Positions 8,926 to 17,956 of a DNA stretch of 64,000 bases are shown in pieces (positions within the stretch are counted from its first letter, which is position 1; every line of letters starts with the position of its first letter). The notes under the pieces were generated by a model. That model made no database searches. It was given only the letters and a program-made list of their open reading frames with translations, and was not told the DNA's origin. A program made the position numbers and the translations under genes. The stretch covers positions 77,997-141,996 of the forward strand of contig CAZWSL010000005.1 in the NCBI GenBank assembly GCA_964636495.1, in the 5' to 3' direction. The DNA is from Desulfobacula sp964636495 (lineage in GTDB: Bacteria > Desulfobacterota > Desulfobacteria > Desulfobacterales > Desulfobacteraceae).

Positions 8926-8991
8926 GTTCCTAAAAAAGAAGAAACGTTCAAAATTAAATATTTCAATATATGTTGATGTAATCTGATTCAT
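8911..8991 (-). CDS. Phenylalanine leader peptide of the aroF-pheA attenuator
   Basis: A 26-codon reading frame (ATG at 8991, TAG at 8911-8913) lies just after the promoter and before the terminator hairpins. It has six Phe codons: TTT, TTT and then a block TTC TTC TTT TTT (codons 17-20). The peptide begins MNQITSTYIE and ends FNFERFFFFRNVHPV. The Phe block coincides with arm 1 of the leader hairpin. A ribosome stalled there for lack of Phe-tRNA would free arm 2 to form the anti-terminator, while one reaching the stop would cover arm 2. This is the organisation of PheL-type leaders. The ribosome binding site is weak. Confidence 0.78.
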   Translation of the reverse strand: MNQITSTYIEIFNFERFFFFRNVHPV

Positions 8992-9020
8992 AATTGCTGT
9001 CAATTTTAAAAAACTGCTCC

Positions 9021-9049
9021 AGCATATAGAGCATTGACAGTGTTGTCAA
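9021..9049 (-). promoter_or_regulatory. Sigma-70 promoter of the aroF-pheA operon
   Basis: Minus strand TTGACA (9044-9049), 17-base spacer, TATGCT (9021-9026). Transcription would start near 9014 and place the leader peptide start about 23 bases into the transcript. Confidence 0.75.
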
Positions 9050-9082
9050 GAAAAAATAAAACAGAAAATCTGCAGTATCCGG

Positions 9083-10288
9083 TTATTTTAAAAAGGTATC
9101 TCCTTTTTCAACATCTCCCTCTTTAAAACGGCCGTACCTGAACGCATTCTCTCTGTTATCGATTTTTCCGGTGACAATATCTGCCACTTTCCTTCCTGAA
9201 GCCGGAGCCATCATCACCCCGCACCAGTAACCACAGTTCAAATGAAAGCCGTCAATCTCGTCTGAAGGTCCTATGACAGGCCTGTCATCTGGTGTATAAA
9301 CATAGAATCCAGCTGATACATCCACATCCTCGGCCTTTAGATTTTCCGCAATGTTATCAAACATCGGGGTTAGCTGTGATACCCTGTGAATGGATTCAGC
9401 AGCAAAATCCCAGTCTGTTTTAGGCTCATCTGAAGGTTTGCTTTCAGGCTCATCCGGATCTACCCAGGCACATAGGACACCGCCGGCCTCCGGCCGCCAG
9501 TAGCTATGATTCGTTATATCTATTGTAAAGGGCATACTGTGGGAGATACCCGGTTCTGAAGTCCTGATATACGCTTTCTGGCGTCTTACCGTTCGAAGAG
9601 GCATATCCATCCCCACCATTTTTCCTACTGCGCCGGCATAGGGTCCTGCACAATTGACCACAATACGGGTTGAAATGCTTCCTTTATCTGTCTCAACACC
9701 ACATATCCCGTTTTGATCAGTCTGAATAGCGGTCACCAATGTTTTCATAAAAAACCTGGCATCTGCAGCACCTTTAACAAAGCCATAGGTGGTTTCATGG
9801 GTGGATATCCATCCATCCCTGTGGTTATAAGCTCCGGCAATGGCTTTAGGTGAAAGATAAGGAAATCGTTCATGAAGCTCCTCATCTTTTATCAGTTCAG
9901 AGCCAATAACCCCGAGTTCTCTATAGCGGATAAGTGCTTTCTCAAGGGAAGGCAGTTGCTCCGGATCATCAGTAACAAAAAGATATCCGTTCTGAGTCAT
10001 ATTGATATCAATATCTGCTATTCCCACAACATCTTTAAAATTTTCAAGCATTTCCACGCTTGACAAAGCCATCTGAGCCATGGAACTCTCTGTAAACTGA
10101 GTACGGAAACTCTCCACACTGGCAGCAGTACTCAATGAGGAGAGTCCTTCTCTTTTTTCCAGTAAAATCACCTTCATTCCTGCTTTTGATAACCAGAAGG
10201 CTGTAGAGGCCCCTACAATACCGCCTCCGATAACAACGGCATCTGCTGTTACATTCCCAAAATCTGCTGGTGTTACTATTTCACTCAT
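9083..10288 (-). CDS. FAD-dependent amine oxidoreductase (DAO family; sarcosine/dimethylglycine oxidase-like)
   Basis: 401 residues. The N-terminal FAD loop is ADAVVIGGGIVGASTAFWLS followed by the Glu of LLEKR. The C-terminal FAD segment contains TPDDRPVIGPS and HLNCGYWCGVMMAPASG. This is the D-amino-acid oxidase/DadA superfamily, which oxidises secondary and tertiary amines such as sarcosine, dimethylglycine or imino acids. It lacks the C-terminal folate-binding domain of dimethylglycine dehydrogenase. GAGGAGAG precedes the ATG. It lies 66 bases after the AOR gene on the same strand, so it is probably the last gene of an MttB-ferredoxin-AOR unit, and it may act on a partly demethylated betaine. 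The substrate is inferred from context only. Confidence 0.85.
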   Translation of the reverse strand: MSEIVTPADFGNVTADAVVIGGGIVGASTAFWLSKAGMKVILLEKREGLSSLSTAASVESFRTQFTESSMAQMALSSVEMLENFKDVVGIADIDINMTQNGYLFVTDDPEQLPSLEKALIRYRELGVIGSELIKDEELHERFPYLSPKAIAGAYNHRDGWISTHETTYGFVKGAADARFFMKTLVTAIQTDQNGICGVETDKGSISTRIVVNCAGPYAGAVGKMVGMDMPLRTVRRQKAYIRTSEPGISHSMPFTIDITNHSYWRPEAGGVLCAWVDPDEPESKPSDEPKTDWDFAAESIHRVSQLTPMFDNIAENLKAEDVDVSAGFYVYTPDDRPVIGPSDEIDGFHLNCGYWCGVMMAPASGRKVADIVTGKIDNRENAFRYGRFKEGDVEKGDTFLK

Positions 10289-10354
10289 CTTTTTAGCTCT
10301 CCTCGGGTTCGCTTAAAAAACAGATAATCTGTTTTTACAAATATTCTATTATGG

Positions 10355-12235
10355 TTATGGCTGGATCAGCCCCACCCTTTTTAATGTCTCTTCAGTGGGA
10401 ATACCATTTTTATCCCACCCTCTTTTTTCATAATAAGCATCCAGAAGCATCTCTATATGATCAAAACTGATGCAGTAACCCTGATTAGGTCCGCTTGGAG
10501 TTGGTTCTTCATAAAATCTGGCCGGCGGATAATCAGAGTGCCGTCCAAAACCGTTAATTTCTCTGGCTGAAATAAGTCTGGTCAGGTTCCACACTTTTTC
10601 AGAAACCTTAATAATTTCACTCCATGTTATTGATCTTCCTGTTATGACGGAGTAGAGTTCTGCATAATGTTCCGGTTCAAATCCAAGTTCCATCAACTGT
10701 AATCTGCAGCACCCCAGCAGATCAAATGCAGGTCTGATATGCTGAGAATTTATGACATACTCTGCTGATTCCTGTGCAGATATCTCTGCTTTCGGCCTTT
10801 TTTCACCATCTGCACCTGCTGTGATTAAATCATGGACACTGGTTGCCGCACCCACCACATCCTGACCCAGCACCCATGCCCTGTTATGGTGTGCTCCAAT
10901 GTCAGCCGTCATATAAGCCAGCATCATGGAAGGAGCATTGCGGCACTCATACCCTGTCCATTCAAGACCTTTGACATGAATAGCAAATTTTTCAGATGCA
11001 GTTCCAATGGATTCAGATGCAGTTTTCACTCCCCTGGACAGAAGTCTGCCCAGTTCATTTTCTTTTAAACCCATCATATTAAGAAGGTGAAGAATGGATG
11101 ACAAATCACCAAATTGAACCTTTTTTCCAATCTGATCTTCTGTAATCAATCCTTTTTCAAAACACTCAATAGCAAAAGAGGCCACAACTCCAGCTGAAAT
11201 TGTATCGATACCAAGTTCATCACATACAAAATTGGCATAGGCCACCTCTTCAATGGATTCAAGCATGCAGCAGCCTCCAAACATGGAAATCGTTTCAAAT
11301 TCAGGGCCTTCCACATGAGCAGATCCCATGCTTGTTTCTGCATGGCCGTATTTACCACAGGGGGTCGGGCAGCAATAACATCCTTTATCAGTGATTTTCA
11401 AACTCTCAAGAACCATTTTCCCGTTAATCCGGTGACTGTGATCAATATGGGAGGTTTGAAAATTCCGGGCAGGCAGAGCCCCTACTTCATTAACCCAGTC
11501 TGTAATACCTGCAGTTCCTTCAGGGGTCCACCCTTTGAATCCGGGTTTCTGCGACACTTTCTGAAATGCTTCCTTACCTTTTGAATAAGCTTCTTCTACA
11601 TCTGCCACAGGGATGCTTCCACTGCCTTTAACTGCAACAGCCTTTATATTTTTCGATCCCAGCACTGCCCCGATACCTGTTCTTCCTGCCTGGCGGCCAA
11701 AGTCGTGGGAGATACAGGCAAAGGTAACCAGATTTTCACCGGCAGGGCCAATGGTCAGAATCTGAAAGTCATCACCCAGTTCTTTTTTCAATGCATCTTC
11801 ACACACAAATGATCCCTGTCCCCAGTATTGATCGGCAGATCTTACTTCAATGACATCATCTTCAATGTAAAGATAGCTGGGAGTTTGTGATTTTCCTGTG
11901 ATGATCACCATATCATAACCTGCATATTTCAGGGCCGGCCCAAAATGGCCGCCCATGTTTGAATCTGCATATCCGCCTGTTGCAGGGGACTTTGATCCAA
12001 AATGGGTTTTACCGCTGGCCGGCAGAAAATGGCCGGATAGAGGACCTGTTGCAATTATAAAAAGATTTTCCGCATCAAAGGGTTCAATATCCGGCGGCAG
12101 TTCATCATAAAGAGTTTTGGCCACAAATCCCCTGCCGCCTATAAACTCTTTACACAAAGATTCAGAAAGAGGAGCCTTGGTGATCTCCTGGTCTGTCAAA
12201 TTAATTCTTACTATTTTTCCTGCATATCCAAACAT
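10355..12235 (-). CDS. aor: Aldehyde:ferredoxin oxidoreductase (tungsten/molybdenum AOR family)
   Basis: 626 residues, full length. The N-terminal domain shows the bis-pterin-binding features of the family (GGRGFVAKTLYDEL, GPLSGHFLPASGKTHFGSKSP). The [4Fe-4S] cysteines are C286-x2-C289-x3-C293 in GCYCCPTPCGKYG, with the fourth near FDLLGCC at the C-terminus. AORs oxidise aldehydes to acids and pass electrons to ferredoxin. The ATG overlaps the ferredoxin stop by one base (TGATG), so the two are translationally coupled. Next to the MttB and amine oxidoreductase genes it may remove an aldehyde from amine breakdown; the true substrate is unknown. Confidence 0.93.
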   Translation of the reverse strand: MFGYAGKIVRINLTDQEITKAPLSESLCKEFIGGRGFVAKTLYDELPPDIEPFDAENLFIIATGPLSGHFLPASGKTHFGSKSPATGGYADSNMGGHFGPALKYAGYDMVIITGKSQTPSYLYIEDDVIEVRSADQYWGQGSFVCEDALKKELGDDFQILTIGPAGENLVTFACISHDFGRQAGRTGIGAVLGSKNIKAVAVKGSGSIPVADVEEAYSKGKEAFQKVSQKPGFKGWTPEGTAGITDWVNEVGALPARNFQTSHIDHSHRINGKMVLESLKITDKGCYCCPTPCGKYGHAETSMGSAHVEGPEFETISMFGGCCMLESIEEVAYANFVCDELGIDTISAGVVASFAIECFEKGLITEDQIGKKVQFGDLSSILHLLNMMGLKENELGRLLSRGVKTASESIGTASEKFAIHVKGLEWTGYECRNAPSMMLAYMTADIGAHHNRAWVLGQDVVGAATSVHDLITAGADGEKRPKAEISAQESAEYVINSQHIRPAFDLLGCCRLQLMELGFEPEHYAELYSVITGRSITWSEIIKVSEKVWNLTRLISAREINGFGRHSDYPPARFYEEPTPSGPNQGYCISFDHIEMLLDAYYEKRGWDKNGIPTEETLKRVGLIQP

Positions 12236-12642
12236 CAGATCACCTCCAGTTTCTCTTGGGTGTCAGCCATGTAAATGGCTTGCCTTGGACAAACCGTGGC
12301 ACACTCACCGCATAAAATACATTTGGCAGGCAATTCATCTGCCTTTTTTATTGTCATGACAGAATGAGGGCAGGCATCAACGCATTCATGGCAGGCAGTG
12401 CATACGTCCTCATCAATGGTATACATACCTTCCTCAATTTCAATGGCATCTGCAGGACAGGAGTCTGCACAGATGCCGCATTGATCACAAAAATAGATAT
12501 GATATTTCCCTGGATCGGGGAAAACACCATGTATCCGCAGCAGTGCCATTGAAGGGTTAACCTGGTTAAAATTCTTAATACTGCAGGCAAGTTTGCACAC
12601 CCCGCAGCCCGAACAGTTGTCATGATTAAATTTTAAATTCAT
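12235..12642 (-). CDS. Four-cluster polyferredoxin, probable electron partner of AOR
   Basis: 135 residues carrying four cysteine groups: CSGCGVCKLAC, CDQCGICADSCP, CTACHECVDACP and CILCGECATVCP, enough for four [4Fe-4S] clusters. It resembles the electron-transfer subunits encoded beside bacterial AORs (AorA/HydN type). Its stop overlaps the AOR start. It is cytoplasmic, with no signal peptide or twin-arginine motif. A TTGACA occurs 73 bases upstream on the same strand, so the ferredoxin-AOR pair may have a promoter of its own in addition to read-through from the methyltransferase gene. Confidence 0.9.
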   Translation of the reverse strand: MNLKFNHDNCSGCGVCKLACSIKNFNQVNPSMALLRIHGVFPDPGKYHIYFCDQCGICADSCPADAIEIEEGMYTIDEDVCTACHECVDACPHSVMTIKKADELPAKCILCGECATVCPRQAIYMADTQEKLEVI

Positions 12643-12789
12643 TCTAAACCGCCAATTAATTTAAAGTTAAAGATAATAAAAAAGTAAAAATTCCTTATTC
12701 TGCAACAGGTTTAATGTCAAAACAATATCACTGTTTTTACCTTGCTTTCAAACAATTTGTTTTTTATACCCTGTAAATTTTTTAAAATA

Positions 12790-14268
12790 TCATGCTTCCC
12801 GTACAGAAGCCATAAACCGGTCCAGATCTTTTTTAACAGCAGGATCCATATCCGGTTCCATATAATTTGATAGAATTTCTTTATATTTTTCATTGGCCCG
12901 CTTTTCCATAGTCAGACCACCCCTGTTTTCCCAGCTGTTGTAATTATCTTTTTCTTCCATCAGTGGTGAATAGATTTCATTTCTGAAATGTTTGAATGTA
13001 TGTGGGCTGGTTAAATACTCACCTCCGGGACCAACTGATTTCATGACATCCACTGCCAGTTTTTCCGGAATTATCTCTTCACCGCGTTTAATCCGTCTGC
13101 ACATCCCGCAGATTTCACTGTCAATAATAAATTTTTCATAGGAGGCAGTCATATAGCCTTCCAGGATGCCGGCAGAATGCAGTACAAAATTAATACCGCT
13201 TACAGTGGCCATCATCATATTCATCATGGATTCAAAAGCAGCCTGTGTATCGGTAACCTTTGAATCGGTAATAGCGCCTCCACCCCGTACCGGCAGATTA
13301 TAAAATCTGGCCATCTGAGCGGTTGCAGCTGTATTCACTGCCATTTCCGGTGCTCCGATGCTCAAAGAGCCATACCGCATGGCAGCTGCAGAAGAAGAAC
13401 CTGAAAAGACAATGGGAGTACCTTCATTGACCAGCTGGGCCAGTGTGATTCCAGCCAGAATCTCAGCATTCTGAAGAACCAGTGTCCCTTCAAGGGTAAC
13501 CGGTCCTGTAGCACCGGCGATCGTAAGAGATGAGATCAACTGGGGCATGCCAGCCCTTGCATACTCCATGATGCTTATACACATGTTTTCAGCATAGCTC
13601 AATGGTGTCAGAGAGGTTAGAATGCTTATGAATGGTGGTTTTTCTGCAAGCTCCTCTCTGCTGCCAAATACAATGGATGCCATCTCTATGGTCTGTCTCG
13701 TATCCATGCCGCTGGTGCCGGCTCCCATGAACGGCTTGTCAGACAGAGTCATTGCTGAATATATTCGTTCGGCATTCCGTTTTTCAACTGGTATGTCATT
13801 GGGTTCAGTCATCATTCCGCCGGTAATATCTATATGAGGAATGGTATGGGCCATTCTGGCAAAATTATTGAAATCCTCCATGGTGCCATTCCGTCTGCCA
13901 TTGTCCATATCGGTAACAAAAGGAGGACCATAGCAGGAGGTAAAAACAATATTATCACCTCCTATCACCACATTTTTCTCTGGATCCCTAGCATAAAGGA
14001 TAAACTCAGAAGGTGCTTTTTTAATCATTTTTTCAACCAGATTTTCAGGAAAAAAAACCTTGTTTCCATCAATTCTGCAGCCTGCTTTACCTAAAATCTC
14101 TACTGCCGGCAGATGTTTAAAAACAACACCTGCCTTGCTCAGAACATCAAGAGTGGCCTGATGGATTTCCTCACACTCTCTGTCTGAAAAATATTTAAAA
14201 AATGTCATACCCGCTGTATCCTGAATCAATATTTCTGCTGGACATCTCCTGACACAGAAGAGATCCAT
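12790..14268 (-). CDS. MttB family (trimethylamine methyltransferase-like), non-pyrrolysine
   Basis: 492 residues. Family-typical segments include SAMTLSDKPFMGAGTSG, GATGPVTLEGTLVLQNAEIL, DTQAAFESMMNMM and VGPGGEYLTSPHTFKHFR. The frame has no internal TAG, so it is not the pyrrolysine enzyme that uses trimethylamine; it belongs to the broad group containing glycine betaine methyltransferase MtgB, which methylates a corrinoid protein. A sigma-54 promoter lies 40 bases upstream, and a sigma-54 activator is divergent, next to it. A betaine ABC transporter follows within 3 kb, so a quaternary amine is the likely substrate. The ATG at 14268 has no clear ribosome binding site; Met21 (14208) is an alternative. 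No corrinoid protein is encoded in this window. Confidence 0.88.
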   Translation of the reverse strand: MDLFCVRRCPAEILIQDTAGMTFFKYFSDRECEEIHQATLDVLSKAGVVFKHLPAVEILGKAGCRIDGNKVFFPENLVEKMIKKAPSEFILYARDPEKNVVIGGDNIVFTSCYGPPFVTDMDNGRRNGTMEDFNNFARMAHTIPHIDITGGMMTEPNDIPVEKRNAERIYSAMTLSDKPFMGAGTSGMDTRQTIEMASIVFGSREELAEKPPFISILTSLTPLSYAENMCISIMEYARAGMPQLISSLTIAGATGPVTLEGTLVLQNAEILAGITLAQLVNEGTPIVFSGSSSAAAMRYGSLSIGAPEMAVNTAATAQMARFYNLPVRGGGAITDSKVTDTQAAFESMMNMMMATVSGINFVLHSAGILEGYMTASYEKFIIDSEICGMCRRIKRGEEIIPEKLAVDVMKSVGPGGEYLTSPHTFKHFRNEIYSPLMEEKDNYNSWENRGGLTMEKRANEKYKEILSNYMEPDMDPAVKKDLDRFMASVREA

Positions 14269-14307
14269 TCTGTTTAAATTATCAGCCTGTTTTCACACAC
14301 CTGATTA

Positions 14308-14323
14308 AGCATTATCCATGCCA
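14308..14323 (-). promoter_or_regulatory. Sigma-54 promoter of the MttB operon
   Basis: Minus strand TGGCAT-GGATA-ATGCT keeps the invariant GG and GC doublets 10 bases apart, with one mismatch in the -12 TTGC box. It points at the MttB gene and lies between it and a divergently transcribed sigma-54 activator. The motif ATAATTGCA occurs twice further upstream (14375-14383 and 14488-14496) and may be an activator site. Confidence 0.65.
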
Positions 14324-14527
14324 GGTGAAAATCTCATATAAGCAAGCATCAATATCATTTAATTCCAAAGAGTTATAATTGCATTACCTCTCTGTTTGAT
14401 AAATTTAAAATCGAGTATCACATGAATTTATCTGAAATATAAAAATTTTTTTATTTTATTGCATTTTTCCATCAAATAAGGCAATACATAATTGCAGTTT
14501 TAATAAAAATTTCTTTATCAGTAGACA

Positions 14528-15937
14528 ATGAATAAACTTAATCTTGATGATATTAATATTTACAGGGTTATGGAGTCCATGCATGAAGGCATCCTGATTG
14601 CTGATACTACCGGCAGGATCCTCTTTTATAATGAAACCCAGGCCAGGATAGATGATATTGAACCCGATGATGCCATTGGCAAGAAAATCATTGACTTATA
14701 TAAACTGACCAATGAAACCAGTCCATCCATGAGATGTATCAGAAGCGGGCAGCCTATAACAGGCGAAACAATGGTATATCAGACAAGATTGGGAAAAGTG
14801 GCCAATATCATCAATCATGCCTATCCGCTGTATAAATCAGACAGGCTTATTGGTGTTATAAATTTTTCAAAAGATTACCAGCAGCTGGAAAAAATTGTTG
14901 TTAAAGAGAAGAAGCCAGGGAAAACAGCTAAATTTTCAAATGGTGCACAATTTCATTTTTCCGATATTATAGGATCTGATCCAGATATCAAAAACTCCAT
15001 AAAAGTTGCAAAGATGGCTTCCAATTCACCCTCTCCCATTATGATTTACGGTGAAACCGGTACAGGTAAAGAACTTTTTGCCCAATCCATTCACAACCAC
15101 AGCAAAAGAAAGGGAAAACAGTTCATCCCCATAAACTGTTCAGCAATTCCTGAAAACCTTTTAGAAGGAATTTTGTTCGGCACTTCCAAAGGGGTATTTA
15201 CCGGTGCCATAGACAAAGAAGGTCTTTTTGAAGTGGCTAACGAGGGTACGATTTTTCTGGACGAACTCGACTCCATGCCGTTAACCCTTCAGACAAAACT
15301 GCTGAGAGTGATTCAGGAAAAAAAAGTAAGAAAACTTGGCTCACTCAAAGAGATTAATCTGGATGTGAAAATCATCAGCTCTGTAGGAAAGCCTCCTCTG
15401 GAAATTGTCCAGAAGGGAATACTGCGCATGGACCTTTTTTACCGGATGGGGGTTGTATTGATTACGCTGCCACCGTTAAGGAAAAAAAAAAATGAATTAA
15501 AAGAGTTAACCAATCACTTTATAAAAAAATTCAATATTGATCTGAATCAAAACGTAGTCAATATTTCCGCCGATGTTACCAGGCTGTTCAACAATTATCA
15601 CTGGCCAGGCAATGTGAGAGAGCTCGAGCATATCATAGAAGCGGCAATGAACATGGTCTCAAGCGACAGAACAATCAGGTGCAAGCATCTGCCTCCCCAC
15701 ATTTTCTCCTTTGCCAGACGACGGATCATATCCAGTGATGTTCATAACAGCCAGCCGGTAAGTTCAAATCTGGTTGAGAGGCAGGAAGAGAGCGAAAATA
15801 AATATCTTTGCGATGCATTGAAAAAAAGTGGCGGCAATGCTGCCAAAGCTGCACGCAGCATCGGTATTTCACCCCAGCTGTTTCAATATAAATTAAAAAA
15901 ATATCAGATCCGCCGGCAGGATTATATAAAAAAATAG
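14528..15937 (+). CDS. PAS domain sigma-54-dependent transcriptional activator
   Basis: 469 residues: a PAS sensor (about 10-125, VMESMHEGILIADTTGRILF), an AAA+ domain (about 145-385) and a Fis-type helix-turn-helix (GGNAAKAARSIGISPQLFQYKLKKY). Walker A is GETGTGKE and Walker B is TIFLDELDS. Two deviations stand out: the sigma-54 contact loop reads GVFTGA rather than GAFTGA, and the usual ATN of sensor I is replaced in IISSVGKPP. The R-finger region and WPGNVRELEH are intact. It is divergent from the MttB operon, whose promoter is of sigma-54 type, so it is probably its activator, sensing the amine or a product through PAS. Confidence 0.9.
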   Translation: MNKLNLDDINIYRVMESMHEGILIADTTGRILFYNETQARIDDIEPDDAIGKKIIDLYKLTNETSPSMRCIRSGQPITGETMVYQTRLGKVANIINHAYPLYKSDRLIGVINFSKDYQQLEKIVVKEKKPGKTAKFSNGAQFHFSDIIGSDPDIKNSIKVAKMASNSPSPIMIYGETGTGKELFAQSIHNHSKRKGKQFIPINCSAIPENLLEGILFGTSKGVFTGAIDKEGLFEVANEGTIFLDELDSMPLTLQTKLLRVIQEKKVRKLGSLKEINLDVKIISSVGKPPLEIVQKGILRMDLFYRMGVVLITLPPLRKKKNELKELTNHFIKKFNIDLNQNVVNISADVTRLFNNYHWPGNVRELEHIIEAAMNMVSSDRTIRCKHLPPHIFSFARRRIISSDVHNSQPVSSNLVERQEESENKYLCDALKKSGGNAAKAARSIGISPQLFQYKLKKYQIRRQDYIKK

Positions 15938-16030
15938 ATCTGTCTGGCAATGATTGAGACCCAGCCTCAAGCTTCCCGAAACAACAGATAACAATCTATA
16001 TAAAAAATTCTGCAAGCCGTATGTTACTTA

Positions 16031-16909
16031 TTATACCTTCAGTACTTCACGGGCAAAATGAATACTCTCTTTCACAGCTGCATATTCTCTTTTTCTGGCT
16101 TCTTCTTTGCTGAAGGAACCTGGATCAAATTCCACTTCAAGATTGAGCCGCTGCATGGCCGGATTACTCTGAATAATCCGAAAGGCCTCTTTCATGGGGA
16201 CATCTCCAGTGCCGGCAGCCACTCCGGTGATGCGGCATCCATACTGGTCAAAAACAATACGGTGATCGGAAAAATGGTTGGTAAAGGCAACTGGTGCCAG
16301 TTTACTCACAGCAGTCAAAGGATCTTCCCCCACCATCAATGAGTTATTGGTGTCTATACAAGCACCGACATATGGATGATTGACCCGGTTTATAATCCAC
16401 AACACCTCATCACTGAATGCTTCTGTATGATTCTCCAGGCAAAGCCTGACTCCTGCTCTTTCTGCAACAGGGGCTGCTGCTTCAGCCTTACGGGCAATCT
16501 CTTCAAGCTGCGGGATTACTTCCGGGTGGAAACACGATCCACAGACCGGATGAGGTCTTGTAATATCCATACTGATTTTGCCTATGTCTGAACCAATTTT
16601 TTCAGCAATGGCAATTCCCTCTTCCATAGTGTTGGTCAAACGATCATCATATTCAGATGCATCCAGAGAAAAATTATACTCCAGGAAAAGCCCCCTCTCC
16701 TCTGCAGCATTGCGTACAGATTTCAGGTGCTCATCCTGAATACTGCCAAGATCTGCAGCTGTTAAATGGAGGCCATCAAGACCTAAACTCACTGCTTCAT
16801 CCATGAGGCTGAAAATATTCCATACCGGTTCCCACTTCAGCTTGAAACCACCCCAGTTCTGCCCCATCCCATGGAGGTGAAAACTGTAGGTATGCAGACC
16901 CAGTAACAT
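16031..16909 (-). CDS. Sugar phosphate isomerase/epimerase-like TIM barrel protein
   Basis: 292 residues of the xylose isomerase-like/AP endonuclease 2 family. The metal ligands typical of this barrel can be placed: Glu in LCLENHTEA, Asp in GACIDTNNS, His in FTNHFSDHR and Glu in LNLEVEFD. It begins 15 bases after the betaine transporter ATPase gene with AAGGAGC upstream, so it is the last gene of the proXWV-like operon. The substrate is unknown; such enzymes isomerise or dehydrate small polyols and keto acids. Its place behind a quaternary amine transporter suggests that the imported compound or a derivative is its substrate. Confidence 0.8.
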   Translation of the reverse strand: MLLGLHTYSFHLHGMGQNWGGFKLKWEPVWNIFSLMDEAVSLGLDGLHLTAADLGSIQDEHLKSVRNAAEERGLFLEYNFSLDASEYDDRLTNTMEEGIAIAEKIGSDIGKISMDITRPHPVCGSCFHPEVIPQLEEIARKAEAAAPVAERAGVRLCLENHTEAFSDEVLWIINRVNHPYVGACIDTNNSLMVGEDPLTAVSKLAPVAFTNHFSDHRIVFDQYGCRITGVAAGTGDVPMKEAFRIIQSNPAMQRLNLEVEFDPGSFSKEEARKREYAAVKESIHFAREVLKV

Positions 16910-16924
16910 ATCATAGCTCCTTAT

Positions 16925-17956
16925 TCACTTACTATTCTTTTTTAAAAGTTTACCCAGTCTTTTTGAGGTTATACCGCCCACATTATTTTTTTCTTTATCC
17001 TGGACCACAATGATTGAGGGTTTCTGTTCCACCACCTTGTCAATGAACATTTCAATGGTATGGTTTTCATTCACCATAATGGCATCGGAGATATCAGCCC
17101 CGTTCAGCGGAGCCATGACATGTCTGGCAGTCAGCACACGTGCCCGGTTTACATCTTCAACAAACCGCTTCACATAGGAAGTGGCCGGGTTCGTCAGTAT
17201 CTCAACCGGTTCGCCTTCCTGATCCATTAAGCCGTCTTTAAGAATGGCAATCCGGTCCCCAAGTTTCAGTGCTTCATCCAGATCATGGGTAATGAACACA
17301 ACTGTTTTATGCAGTTCAGACTGCAGTTCCAGCAGAATATCCTGCATATCTTTCCGGATTAATGGATCAAGGGCACTGAATGCCTCATCCATCAATAAAA
17401 TATCAGTATCATTGGTAAGAGCCCTTGCAAGGCCAACCCGTTGCTGCATACCACCGGACAGCTGCTGGGGATAGTGCTTTTCTGTTCCTTCAAGCCCGAC
17501 TTTTTTTATCCAGTGCATGGCGATCTCTTCCCGCTCACCCTCAGCAACACCTTGGATATCAAGCCCCAGGGTCACATTCTTGATGACTGTCAAATGCGGA
17601 AGAAGAGCAAAGGATTGAAATACCATTGCTGTTTTTTTTCTTCGGAACTCCCTTAAATCCGAAGTATTCAAAGCTGTGACGTCCAGATCATCCACAAACA
17701 CCTTGCCGGCGGTGGGCTCAATCAGACGGTTAATATGTCGTATCACTGTTGATTTGCCAGACCCTGACAGTCCCATAATGACCTGAATATGTTTCTCATA
17801 GATATCCAGGTTGATATCTGCAAATCCTATCACATGGGAATGTTTTGCCAGCAATTCCTCTTTACCGACTCCGTCTTTAACGAGTTTGAGTGCTTTTTTA
17901 GGATTCTCCCCAAATATCTTGTATAACGACTCAATTTTAATTTTCACGTCTGTCAT
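16925..17956 (-). CDS. proV: Glycine betaine/proline-type ABC transporter ATPase
   Basis: 343 residues. It has Walker A GLSGSGKST, the Q-loop in MVFQSFALLPH, signature LSGGMQQR and Walker B ILLMDEAFSALDP. The N-terminal extension (KIFGENPKKALKLVKDG) and C-terminal CBS-like tail are typical of ProV/OpuAA. It powers import through the permease encoded just upstream, whose stop it overlaps by 4 bases. In Walker B the usual DEPFSALDP reads DEAFSALDP, a change also found in ProV of enteric bacteria. Confidence 0.93.
   Translation of the reverse strand: MTDVKIKIESLYKIFGENPKKALKLVKDGVGKEELLAKHSHVIGFADINLDIYEKHIQVIMGLSGSGKSTVIRHINRLIEPTAGKVFVDDLDVTALNTSDLREFRRKKTAMVFQSFALLPHLTVIKNVTLGLDIQGVAEGEREEIAMHWIKKVGLEGTEKHYPQQLSGGMQQRVGLARALTNDTDILLMDEAFSALDPLIRKDMQDILLELQSELHKTVVFITHDLDEALKLGDRIAILKDGLMDQEGEPVEILTNPATSYVKRFVEDVNRARVLTARHVMAPLNGADISDAIMVNENHTIEMFIDKVVEQKPSIIVVQDKEKNNVGGITSKRLGKLLKKNSK

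Noticed and set aside
12790..14268. Pyrrolysine-type trimethylamine methyltransferase
   Set aside because: The frame has no internal TAG codon and ends with TGA, so no pyrrolysine is encoded. The same holds for the homologue at 28578.
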